This document shows, one piece after another, positions 15,979 through 23,090 of a DNA stretch of 30,554 nucleotides. Made by a program: the position numbers and the translations under genes. The stretch's first letter is position 1. Every line of letters begins with the position of its first letter. Below the pieces are notes generated by a model. The model saw only the letters and a list, made by a program, of their open reading frames with translations, was not told where the DNA came from and searched no databases. Source of the stretch: Streptomyces flaveolus (GTDB lineage: Bacteria; Actinomycetota; Actinomycetes; Streptomycetales; Streptomycetaceae); contig NZ_JNWV01000068.1 in assembly GCF_000716535.1 (NCBI RefSeq), positions 1-30,554 on the forward strand. The letters run 5' to 3'.

Positions 15979-16752
15979 ATGCAGATCGATCTGAGCGGAC
16001 GTACCGCGCTGGTCACCGGGTCGACGGCGGGGATCGGGGAGGCGACAGCGCGGGCGCTGGCCGCCGCCGGGGCCGATGTCGTGGTCAACGGCCGTAACGC
16101 CGACCGTGTCGCCGAGACGGCGGAGCGCATCGGGGGACGGGGCGTCACGGCCGACGTCGGGACGGCCGAGGGAACGGCCGACCTGATCCGGCAGCTGCCC
16201 GACGCCGACATCCTGGTCAACAACACCGGCGTCTTCGAGACCAGGCCCGTCTTCGAGATCACCGACGCGGACTGGCTGCGCTTCTATGAGGTCAACGTGC
16301 TCTCCGGTGTGCGCCTGGCGCGGCACTACGCACCGCGGATGGTCGGGCGCGGGTGGGGTCGCGTGATCTTCGTCAGCAGTGAGGCGGGCGTGCAGACGCC
16401 GACGGACATGGTCCACTACGGGATGACCAAGACGGCGCAGCTCGCCGTGTCGCGTGGCATGGCCCAGGAGGTCGCCGGCACCGGGGTGACGGTGAACTGT
16501 GTGCTGCCCGGGCCGACGATGAGTGACGGCGTGCTGGCCATGTTCGACGAGCTGTATCCCGGTCTTGACCCGGATGAGCAGGAGCGGCGTTATCTGGCGG
16601 AGAACCGCGCCGCCGCGTCCCTGCTCAAGCGGCTGATCCGGCCCCACGAGGTGGCCAGCATGATCACGTATGTGGCGTCGGAGCATGCCTCGGCGACCAC
16701 GGGCAGGGCGCTGGGTGCCGATGGCGGACTTGTCCCCACGATCGTCCCCTGA
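15979..16752 (+). CDS. SDR-family oxidoreductase
   Basis: A 257-residue classical short-chain dehydrogenase. The cofactor loop is TGSTAGIGEATARAL, NNTG ends strand four, and the catalytic Ser, Tyr and Lys are in VSSEAGVQTP and YGMTK. The C-terminus GADGGLVPTIVP is typical. It probably reduces or oxidises a small carbonyl with NADP(H). The ATG at 15979 has GGAGAGG about 11 nt upstream; earlier in-frame starts lack one. Upstream lies the Tap-like remnant and downstream a 325-bp gap with a MarR-like repeat. It stands alone but faces the same direction as the aldo/keto reductase pair. Confidence 0.92.
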   Translation: MQIDLSGRTALVTGSTAGIGEATARALAAAGADVVVNGRNADRVAETAERIGGRGVTADVGTAEGTADLIRQLPDADILVNNTGVFETRPVFEITDADWLRFYEVNVLSGVRLARHYAPRMVGRGWGRVIFVSSEAGVQTPTDMVHYGMTKTAQLAVSRGMAQEVAGTGVTVNCVLPGPTMSDGVLAMFDELYPGLDPDEQERRYLAENRAAASLLKRLIRPHEVASMITYVASEHASATTGRALGADGGLVPTIVP

Positions 16753-16869
16753 CGGGCACCTGGCAGGTCCCAGGCCGCCACCGGCCGGCCGTGGAGGTTG
16801 CTCACGGTGGCCACTGGCCGTGCCCGTCCGCCGTTCTCGGCGCCACGGGAGCACTCCTTGCATTACCCC

Positions 16870-16916
16870 GCGTCTGCAACTATCGTCGTTGACAACAAAG
16901 CGCGTCTGCAACCATC
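16870..16916 (+). promoter_or_regulatory. Direct-repeat operator and -35 box upstream of aldo/keto reductase
   Basis: GCGTCTGCAACTATC at 16870-16884 and GCGTCTGCAACCATC at 16902-16916 match at 14 of 15 positions and are 32 bp apart, about three helical turns. TTGACA, a consensus -35 box, lies between them at 16889-16894; no good -10 box is apparent. TGCAACTAT is also the exact reverse complement of ATAGTTGCA in the marR promoter. The 325-bp gap around it (16753-17077) holds nothing else I can name. Confidence 0.6.
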
Positions 16917-17077
16917 TCGGGCGTGCGTTCGGCCTCGCAGGGCGCCGCCGTGCACCGAGTGCCGCGGCCCCACGGCAGAGCCGGTAGCCCGCGAGGCGCC
17001 TGTCCACCGACAACGGCTCACCTGCCCGCGTCAGGGATACCCCCGGCGTGGAGAAAATTGATCGAAAGGGCACCACC

Positions 17078-18088
17078 ATGTCACTGAAGAGCCTCCTTCC
17101 CGGCCGGCTCGGCTTCGGCACCGCCCCGCTGGGCAACATGTTCCGCGCGATCCCCGACGAGGAGGCCCGCGCCACCGTCGAGGCCGCCTGGGACCAGGGC
17201 ATCCGCTACTACGACACCGCCCCCTTCTACGGCGCCGGCCTGGCCGAGGAGCGCCTGGGCCAGGTCCTGTCCACCAAGCCGCGCGACGCGTACGTGCTGT
17301 CGACCAAGGTCGGCCGGGTCATCATGGACGAGATCGAGACCGACGTCCCCGACTTCGGCGAGAAGGGTGGCCTCTTCGAGCACGGCAACCCCAACAAGAT
17401 CCTCCACAAGTGGACCGCCGAGGCCACCGAGCGCTCCATCGAGGGCAGCCTCAAGCGCCTCGGTGTCGACCGGCTCGACATCGTCTGGGTCCACGACATC
17501 GCCCAGGACTTCCACGGCGACGCCTGGCTGCAGAAGTTCGAGGAGGCCCGTACCGGAGCCTTCCGTGTCCTGTCCCGCCTGCGCGACGAGGGCGTCATCA
17601 AGGCCTGGGGCCTTGGTGTCAACAAGACCGAGCCCATCGAGCTGACCCTGGCCCTGGACGAGCCCCGTCCCGACGGCTTCCTCCTCGCCGGCCGCTACAC
17701 CCTCCTCGACCACGAACACGCCTTGCAGCGGCTGCTGCCCATGGCCCAGGAACAGAACGTCGACATGGTCGTCGGCGGCCCCTACAGCTCCGGCATCCTC
17801 GCCGGCGGCAGCCACTTCGAGTACCAGCAGGCCCCGCCGGAGATCATCGAGCGCGTCGGCAGGCTCAAGGCCCTCGCCGGCGAGCACGGCATCAGCATCA
17901 AGGCCGCCGCCCTGCAGTTCTCCCTCGCCCACCCCGTGGCCGCTGCCGTCATCCCCGGCGCCACCCGGCCCAGCCGCATCGCCGAGGACATCGCCGCCCT
18001 GAACGAGAACATCCCGGCCGCGTTCTGGCACGACCTGCGCGCCGCCGGCCTGGTCAGCCCCGCCGCCCCGCTGCCCGACGCCGCCTGA
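17078..18088 (+). CDS. Aldo/keto reductase, aldose/L-fucose dehydrogenase-like
   Basis: A 336-residue NAD(P)-linked reductase with a TIM-barrel AKR fold. The catalytic tetrad is visible: Asp and Tyr in YYDTAPFYGAG, Lys in VLSTKVGR and His in DIVWVHDI. Length and motifs fit the D-threo-aldose 1-dehydrogenase (L-fucose dehydrogenase) and pyridoxal-dehydrogenase group, which oxidise aldoses or pyridoxal to lactones. VIPGATRPSRIAED near residue 300 is the NADP-binding segment. GAAAGGG stands about 8 nt before the ATG at 17078; an in-frame start at 17048 is less likely. It is followed after 52 nt by an SRPBCC gene, so both are probably one operon under the repeat at 16870-16916. Confidence 0.9.
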   Translation: MSLKSLLPGRLGFGTAPLGNMFRAIPDEEARATVEAAWDQGIRYYDTAPFYGAGLAEERLGQVLSTKPRDAYVLSTKVGRVIMDEIETDVPDFGEKGGLFEHGNPNKILHKWTAEATERSIEGSLKRLGVDRLDIVWVHDIAQDFHGDAWLQKFEEARTGAFRVLSRLRDEGVIKAWGLGVNKTEPIELTLALDEPRPDGFLLAGRYTLLDHEHALQRLLPMAQEQNVDMVVGGPYSSGILAGGSHFEYQQAPPEIIERVGRLKALAGEHGISIKAAALQFSLAHPVAAAVIPGATRPSRIAEDIAALNENIPAAFWHDLRAAGLVSPAAPLPDAA

Positions 18089-18140
18089 CCCCCAGCACCC
18101 CACACCTTCCCCACACACAGCAAGACCCAGGAGCAAGACC

Positions 18141-18560
18141 ATGGCATCGACTTCCGTCAGCCGCACAGTGCCCGCCTCGCCCGAGAAGGTCTGGAGCCTC
18201 ATAGGCGGCTTCGGCTCCCTGCCCGACTGGCTCCCCTACATCCCCGAGAGCACCGCGCTCGAAGGCGGCCGAATACGCCGGCTGAAGAACCCCGAGGGCG
18301 AGGTCATCATCGAACGCCTCGTCGACTTCAACGAGACCGAACGCCATTACAGCTACGCCATCCTCCAGGCCCCCTTCCCCGTCAACGGCTACGTCTCCAC
18401 CATCCGCGTCCACCCCATCCCTGGCCAGGAGAACGCCGCCGAGGTCCAGTGGTCCGGCCGCTTCAACCCGGACGGCGCCACCGAGGACGAGGTCGTCGAC
18501 CTGTTCACCGGCATCTACCGCGACGGCCTCGACGCCCTCCACCAGACCCTCGCCGCCTGA
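18141..18560 (+). CDS. SRPBCC-family (polyketide cyclase-like) protein
   Basis: A 139-residue protein of the START/Bet v 1-like superfamily. It begins SVSRTVPASPEKVWSLIGGF, followed by LPDWLPYIPES, and has the usual helix near the end (FTGIYRDGLDALHQTL). The fold forms a deep hydrophobic cavity; family members bind or cyclise small aromatics. GGAG stands 7 nt before the ATG. It is second in an operon with the aldo/keto reductase, and its very GC-rich codon use matches that gene. Function beyond ligand binding is not shown. Confidence 0.88.
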   Translation: MASTSVSRTVPASPEKVWSLIGGFGSLPDWLPYIPESTALEGGRIRRLKNPEGEVIIERLVDFNETERHYSYAILQAPFPVNGYVSTIRVHPIPGQENAAEVQWSGRFNPDGATEDEVVDLFTGIYRDGLDALHQTLAA

Positions 18561-18823
18561 CGACAGGGCCATCACGGAGCCCAGCCACGCAGCCCGGTCA
18601 CGCCCCACGCGTGCCCGGGCTGCGGCCCGTCGGCGCACCGCACCGAGCAGACGGATCCCGTCCCATGAGCGCGCCAGGACGGGCCCTTGAACTGCGTGAT
18701 CCCGTGGACAGCGCACCGCGGGCGACGCCCCGGCGCGGCATCTGTCCGCCGGGGCCGTTCTTCGGTCCGGTCCGCCCTGCCCCTGTGCGGCCACCTGGAG
18801 AAGTCCCGGGAGGCCGGCGCCGG
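18561..18823. other. No gene recognised
   Basis: GC-rich sequence between the SRPBCC stop and the minus-strand remnants. Open frames here lack ribosome sites and domain similarity. I see no hairpin of note. Confidence 0.5.
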
Positions 18824-18902
18824 TCAGAGCCGGCTCCGGGCGTACTCCCACAGTCGGTCGGCGGTGCCACGGTCGAGTGCGTGGGCGGCTACGCCGTCGC
18901 TC
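18824..18902 (-). pseudogene. Short C-terminal coding remnant
   Basis: The frame ASDGVAAHALDRGTADRLWE followed by YARSRL and a stop at 18824 has GC-ending codons and the look of a genuine enzyme C-terminus, perhaps of an SDR-type protein whose tails often read RLWEVSE. It is cut at about 18902, exactly where the IS701-like fragment begins in another frame. Confidence 0.35.
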
Positions 18903-18922
18903 GCTCCGCTGCAGCGGAGCGA
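18901..18922. repeat. Perfect 22-bp palindrome at a transposase breakpoint
   Basis: TCGCTCCGCTGCAGCGGAGC and its last two bases GA form an exact palindrome with no loop, centred on CTGCAG. It coincides with the point where IS701 similarity ends. The inner CCGCTGCAGCGG may be natural to the transposase gene, and the outer bases may come from the junction. Confidence 0.7.
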
Positions 18923-19049
18923 TCAGACCCCGCATATAGGCAAGCGCCGACTCCCGCGGCTCCGACCTGCTGAAACGGTGCACGAACCGCTCATGCACAG
19001 CGTCCAATTCACCCACCCACAACCTGACATCAGCAAGGGGAGCGCGCAT
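18903..19049 (-). pseudogene. IS701-family transposase, N-terminal fragment
   Basis: The first 48 residues, MRAPLADVRLWVGELDAVHE and later RFSRSEPRESALAYMRGLIA and PLQR, match the N-terminus of Streptomyces IS701-family transposases, usually about 400 residues. Similarity stops after PLQR, where KNGW is expected. The breakpoint lies in a perfect 22-bp palindrome (18901-18922). No DDE residues survive. Confidence 0.72.
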
Positions 19050-19067
19050 CTGCCCGTGGGTCCTTGG

Positions 19068-19569
19068 TCAGGCGCGGCCGTTGTAGTAGAGGACGTCCCA
19101 GTGGCTCTTCTCGCGGGCGTACACGTTGCCAGCCGACGACTTGTAGAGCTTCGTGCCGTCTCTGCGAGCGCCAGCTCGCTTGAAGTAGTTGGGAATGTAT
19201 CGGTCCAGGCATCCGTCTTGCACGGACGTGTCCACCTTGTGGCCGCTGCGGTGGGAGTACCTGCCCGGGGTGTGGCCGACCTCGGTTCCGGCAGTGATGA
19301 TCACCCGGCACCCGCTGAGCTTCTTGAAGGCGATCACACCTGACCCTGTCGCCTTGTTGATGTTGGTGAAAGAGGTGCATCCCCTCTTGTTCCAGTTGGC
19401 ACAGTTCTTGCTCGACGTCCAGGAGACGCCTGCCTTGCGGAACTGAGCCGCCGCGTCATTGTGCCGGGCGTACTTTGCGGGTGGGGCCGCATCCGCCAGG
19501 CTGGCGGACAGCAGGACCGGAGCCCATTGATGCGACAACCAGAGCAGGCCAAAGCCAAAGCTTCTTCAT
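19068..19569 (-). pseudogene. Secreted M15-like peptidase/cell-wall protein, frameshifted in signal peptide
   Basis: The ATG at 19569 has GGAG 5 nt upstream and encodes a signal peptide, MKKLWLWPALVVAS. The mature protein, from about SASLADAAPPAKYARHNDAA onward, lies in another frame that runs to 19068. The whole span is 502 nt, one base over a multiple of three, so a single-base insertion near 19520-19545 would explain it. The mature part has SHRSGHKVD and ARE followed by KSHWDVLYY, which resemble zinc ligands of M15-type peptidases (SxHxxGxAxD and ExxxHW). Two Cys pairs suggest disulfides. It may be a sequencing error or a real inactivation. Alternative: a downstream start giving a 156-residue cytoplasmic form. 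Confidence 0.6.
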
Positions 19570-19649
19570 CCAGGCTCCATTACGGGGGCGTTGCGCATGG
19601 TGCGCAGAAGATCGATTGTGTGGTCTTGATTGTGACGACAGGCACAAAA

Positions 19650-19674
19650 AGTGAGAATCACTCGCTGGAGTGAT
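19650..19674. promoter_or_regulatory. Three alternating half-sites upstream of secreted protein
   Basis: AGTGA-GAA-TCACT at 19650-19662 is followed by ATCACTC-GCTG-GAGTGAT at 19657-19674, so AGTGA half-sites alternate in orientation three times. They lie 81-105 nt before the secreted-protein start. This suits a dimeric regulator; a hairpin is also possible. Confidence 0.5.
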
Positions 19675-20010
19675 GTGTGTGCGATGGGACGTTCCCGCGA
19701 CTGACGTGTCCGCTCCTGGTGCGGCTGCCGCGAGTCGGCTGCCTCACCGGGGCGGCACCTGGACGGAGACGTCGCCCGGGAGTACGGCTGGTACTGCCGC
19801 CGCCGGCCGCCGGCGCGTTCTGCGTGACGGCAGGGCGGCGTGGAGGACCAGCATGACGACGGCATGGCAAGCATCCCCGCTGCGGGAGCCAAATTCCGGC
19901 GGAGACCATTGCCGAGATCACCAGCCTGCTCACACCGGAAGACGCCCGGCGCTGAAGACCACGATGGGTGGCTGCCGGAGCCGTCCCTGCAGGCCACAGC
20001 CGTACGAGGA
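19675..20010. other. Mostly non-coding, possible short coding tail
   Basis: No complete gene is seen. A short plus-strand segment reading AETIAEITSLLTPEDARR before a stop near 19956 looks like a coding C-terminus, but nothing upstream supports a gene. The rest shows no recognisable domain. Confidence 0.35.
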
Positions 20011-20106
20011 TCAGCGGGCGTCTGGGTTCCGCCCGATCAGCTGGGTGAGCCGTTCCACGATCTGCGCCTGATTGAGATCGATCTTCTCTGGGAGAGCGTG
20101 GACCCG
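20011..20106 (-). pseudogene. Unrecognised C-terminal coding fragment
   Basis: The segment VHALPEKIDLNQAQIVERLT then QLIGRNPDAR ends at a stop at 20011. Codons are GC-ending and the peptide is helical, as at a true protein end. Upstream the frame becomes Arg- and Pro-rich and loses coding character. Family unknown. Confidence 0.3.
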
Positions 20107-20194
20107 CGAGGTGGGGCGCCGGCCGCCAGGAATAGAAACGTCGAGCCAGGTCCCGGGGCGTGGACCGTGGTCCGCATGAGACCGTCTGCGGGCT

Positions 20195-20650
20195 TCAGCC
20201 TGCCGACGTGCGTTCCGTGTCCCTGGTGCGGATGTGCTGGCTGAGAAAGAGAGCGGCCCGGTCGAGTGCCTCGTCGGCTTCGTCCAGGACGCCAGCGAAC
20301 GCCTGGAAGACATGAGGAACGTCAGCGGTGATGTCCAGGATGACGTCCACTCCGGCGTCCCGGGCGCGCGTGGCCATGCGTGTGGAGTCGTCCAGGAGGA
20401 TTTCGTTGGTGCCCGCCTGCAGAAGCATCGGGGGGAAGCCGGTCAGGTCGGCGAGGGTGGCGGGGCTGAGCATTGGCTGGTAGGGGTGCTGGCCCGCGCG
20501 GTACATGGCTCCGGTGTGTTCCAGACCCTCACGCGTGAAGAACGGGTCGATGCCCGCCTTGGTGTCCATGCTCTCGCCTGTCCGTCCGTCGAGTCCGGGG
20601 GAGAACACCACGATCGCGGCGGGCATGGGCAGGCCCGCGTCGCGGGCGGC
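20195..20650 (-). pseudogene. HSL-type alpha/beta hydrolase, C-terminal fragment
   Basis: From AARDAGLPMPAAIVVFSPGL onward the frame matches the C-terminal two thirds of hormone-sensitive-lipase-type esterases, with PPMLLQAGTNEILLDDS and the catalytic Asp and His in DVILDI and VPHVFQ. The HGGG oxyanion loop and GDSAGG nucleophile elbow, which should lie just before AARDAGLP, are missing. The upstream DNA is the 5' part of a plus-strand MarR-like gene. It cannot be an active esterase. Confidence 0.75.
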
Positions 20651-20653
20651 GAC

Positions 20654-21106
20654 CCGATCGACCTCCCGGGCTTCTTCGCCGATCTCGTCCGCTGCGAGAC
20701 ACGCCTCTACAACGCGCTGAACGACCGCCTTCGCGAGCGGCACGGGATCGTCACCTCGCAGTTCGACTTCCTGCGCTTCCTGCGCTACCACCCCGGGTCC
20801 CGGGTGGCGGACCTCGCCACCGAATTCGCCATCGGGATCGGCGCGACCAGCAAGGGCATCGACCGTCTGGAGAAGCAGGCATGGGTCATACGGCGGACCA
20901 ACCCATCTGATCGCCGCTCATCACTGCTGGACCTGACCACCGGAGGCCTGCAACTCGCCGAGGCGGCGGAGGCGACCTTCACCACAACACTGGCCGAGCT
21001 GACCGCAGACGTCCTCGGCGGCCCCTCAGGACTGGCCGTCGTACAGATCCTCTCGGAGCTGCGCTCCGTGCTCGAACGCGACCAGATCGGCCTGCCCACT
21101 GGCTGA
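20654..21106 (+). pseudogene. MarR-family regulator without a start codon
   Basis: From DLPGFFADLVRCETRLYNAL the frame encodes a MarR-like winged helix: HGIVTSQFDFLRFLRYHPGS, VADLATEFAIGIGATSKGID and RRTNPSDRRSSLLDLT, ending at 21106. Only about 10 N-terminal residues are lost, but no ATG or GTG near the beginning has a ribosome site. The upstream open frame is out-of-frame esterase sequence. The gene probably once stood head to head with the esterase and controlled it. Confidence 0.7.
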
Positions 21107-21181
21107 CCGGCATGCGCATCTAGTGCGACTGCCCGTGGGCTGCATGATTCCGTGTGCATGACGTAGACGACCTACTCGATC

Positions 21182-21418
21182 GTGGAGGCCCGCGCCCGCC
21201 TGGGCGCCATCGTCCGCGAGGTCAGCGCCACCCGCGAACCGGTCGCCATCACCGACCACGGCCAGACCGTCGCCATACTGGTCAGCCCCGCCGACGCCCT
21301 GGAACCGCAGGAGCTGCGGGCGCTGGCCGCCTACCGCGCCCGCCAGGCCCGCGGCGAGGACACCGGCGTCTCCCACGACGCGGCATACAGGCGCGTGTTC
21401 GGCGGTACTGAAGCGTGA
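21182..21418 (+). CDS. Phd/YefM-family antitoxin, start disrupted
   Basis: The frame EARARLGAIVREVSATREPV followed by AITDHGQTVAILVSPADALE is a typical Phd/YefM antitoxin, which binds DNA with its N-terminus and neutralises a RelE-like toxin with its C-terminus. The natural start appears to be the ATG at 21158, because the following TTYSIVEARARLG matches family N-termini. The third codon from that ATG, at 21164, is TAG. The GTG at 21182 restarts the frame but has no ribosome site, so expression is doubtful. Its stop overlaps the toxin start by GTGA at 21415-21418, the usual translational coupling. Confidence 0.7.
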   Translation: MEARARLGAIVREVSATREPVAITDHGQTVAILVSPADALEPQELRALAAYRARQARGEDTGVSHDAAYRRVFGGTEA

Positions 21419-21648
21419 GGTACGAGGTCATCTGGCAGCCCGAGGCCCTCGCCCAGGCGGAGCGGTTCGCCAAGGACGACTCCGACGGGTTACGGCAGTG
21501 TTCACCGCTGTCGACCGCCTCGGCGACAATCCCCGTCCCGACGGCGCCTTCGGCATTGCCGACCTGCTTGGCCCGCTACCGCGTGATGTACGAGATCAGC
21601 GATCAGCAGGTCCGCGTCAGTGTCATCCATCTGGGACGCGTACGCTGA
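21415..21648 (+). pseudogene. RelE/ParE-family toxin with scrambled middle
   Basis: The frame begins MRYEVIWQPEALAQAERFAK and ends ARYRVMYEISDQQVRVSVIH then LGRVR, as RelE-family mRNA interferases do. The middle, about residues 29-50, is nonsense in this frame. A different frame there reads VFTAVDRLGDNPRPDGAFGI, exactly what a RelE toxin should have. So one indel near 21497 is compensated by a second near 21570, where a few codons also seem missing. The protein stays open for 77 residues but has lost its central helix and probably toxicity. Confidence 0.7.
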
Positions 21649-21689
21649 CCGGCCCGGTTCGGGCAACTGCGCCCCTGTCGAGAGACGGG

Positions 21690-21998
21690 ATGACGGGTCG
21701 GCACACTGGCCCGGTGACGTCCTGGCTGCACCGCCGCTGGCTCGGGCTCTGGTCCCGCCTGCACCGCGACTTCGACAGCACCGACCCCACCGCGAAATGG
21801 ACCGCCCGCGCCATCTGGGCACTGCTGACCGGGGCAACCTGCCTCATGCTGGGCCGCGCGGCCACCTGGGCATCACGGGCCGTGGGCGCATCCCCGCCCC
21901 TCACAGCGTGGCTTGCACCCGCGGACAGGCCCACTGCCGCGTTGAGGTCCAAGACAGCGCGAAGGCCGCCCAGGCAATCAGGGCGGCCTTCGGCTTGA
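21690..21998 (+). CDS. Small hypothetical membrane protein
   Basis: A 102-residue frame beginning MTGRHTGPVTSWLHRRWLGL. It has a Trp-rich amphipathic start and one likely transmembrane segment, about residues 37-60 (IWALLTGATCLMLGRAATWA). The last 30 residues are Arg- and Pro-rich and may be out of natural frame. Only a weak GAGAG precedes the ATG, and a GTG at 21714 is an alternative. It follows the toxin remnant by 41 nt. I do not recognise a family. Confidence 0.45.
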   Translation: MTGRHTGPVTSWLHRRWLGLWSRLHRDFDSTDPTAKWTARAIWALLTGATCLMLGRAATWASRAVGASPPLTAWLAPADRPTAALRSKTARRPPRQSGRPSA

Positions 21999-22613
21999 GG
22001 TCTGAACCCCTACGGGTATGGCCTGACCACTTCTGAGCTTCCTCCGGGCTCGCGCGCCATGAGCAGAGTCCGCCGTCATCCGGCCAGGCCGAGGGCGGTT
22101 GGGCGTCGTGCGGGGGTTGTTGAACGCGACGGCGTACATGGGAGGCTTCACGTCCTGCCGCAGGGCGTTTACCGCGTCCGCGCGCAGGACGTGCAGCGGC
22201 AGTCGTGTCCAGGTGCGGCCGTCGGCGGTAGCGCTGCAGGTGATGGCCAGCGGGCTGGAACTGCTGACGGTCAGAGCGAAGTGCAGAGCGGCGATCGCGT
22301 CGTCGCACAGCAGGTCCGGGCCGTCCTGTCCGTCGAGGAACTGATCGGTGTAGCGCGTCGTCAGCGAGTACAGGCGTGGTGTGGGCGGGCCGGGTTCCAG
22401 GGCATCGCCCTCGCCCTTCGTCTGACTGTGCCGTATGGCGTCCGTGTCCGGCATGTACGGAGGCTGCCACCAACTGCGGCTCATCCAACAGGGAAAGCGG
22501 TCGGTCTCCCGTGGGACGGGCGGGACGGTCGAGCTGCCGGGGCTCGTGGTCCGTGTGCGGGGACGCAGGATTGCGGCGACACCGCCAGCGTCGGTGATCC
22601 GGCCGGTGTGCAC
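21978..22613 (-). CDS. Hypothetical protein, 211 residues
   Basis: The minus frame has GC-ending codons throughout its middle (ALHFALTVSSSSPLAITCSA, then TADGRTWTRLPLHVLRADAV), which supports coding. No transmembrane segment, signal peptide or known motif is visible; the first 40 residues are Thr/Pro-rich and the last 30 are Arg-rich and basic. No ribosome site precedes the GTG at 22613, and coding character may continue upstream, so the N-terminus could be truncated. It overlaps the small membrane ORF by 21 nt tail to tail. Function unknown. Confidence 0.45.
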   Translation of the reverse strand: MHTGRITDAGGVAAILRPRTRTTSPGSSTVPPVPRETDRFPCWMSRSWWQPPYMPDTDAIRHSQTKGEGDALEPGPPTPRLYSLTTRYTDQFLDGQDGPDLLCDDAIAALHFALTVSSSSPLAITCSATADGRTWTRLPLHVLRADAVNALRQDVKPPMYAVAFNNPRTTPNRPRPGRMTADSAHGARARRKLRSGQAIPVGVQTSSRRPP

Positions 22614-22855
22614 GGCCAGCTGCGCCTGGACCCGCTCAGCCGGGGCGCGGTCGTGGTGGCCTCGGTCGCATCGCGGACCGCCGCGCCCGCGGCCGGCGGC
22701 AGGCCAGGCCCTGCGGCGCCCGCCACGACGCGCGTCTCGCGCAGCACCATCACCCGTCTGCTGCTCTGAGGCTCGCCAGCCGCCCCCAGGCCGCTGGCTC
22801 AGCGTGCGGGATACGTTCCGACGCCGCCGGTTCCCTGAGTGGAACCCTTAAGTTC

Positions 22856-23041
22856 TTACAGGGCGCTGGGAGGCTGCTTCGGCTCGAAGACGCTCTGCGG
22901 AGTGTTCAGCTGGGGGGTGGACGTCTGGCGCAGTACCTGTGCCAGATCGCGGTGTATCCGGTCGGCTTCGCCGCGGACCTGGACGGGGATGTCGCCGCGT
23001 TCGGCGACGAGGCGGTCGTAGACGGGAGTTTGCGAGAACAC
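22856..23041 (-). CDS. Small hypothetical protein divergent from glycosylase-like gene
   Basis: A 61-residue frame beginning MFSQTPVYDRLVAERGDIPV, followed by RGEADRIHRDLAQVLRQTS. Codons are strongly GC-ending. The N-terminal 40 residues are probably helical and the tail is Pro/Gln-rich. GGGA about 11 nt before the GTG may be its ribosome site. Similar short proteins beginning with this pattern occur in actinomycete accessory regions, from memory, without known function. It is head to head with the glycosylase-like gene, so the two may share a promoter and a role. Confidence 0.55.
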   Translation of the reverse strand: MFSQTPVYDRLVAERGDIPVQVRGEADRIHRDLAQVLRQTSTPQLNTPQSVFEPKQPPSAL

Positions 23042-23090
23042 GGTGGTGCGGTTTCCCTTCAGCGGCCGGGGCCGGTGCGGTTACCAGGAG

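Noticed and set aside
17081..18202. A 373-residue minus-strand frame over the aldo/keto reductase
   Set aside because: Its Gly-, Val- and Leu-rich translation follows from the opposite strand's codon bias; the plus frame has the AKR tetrad.
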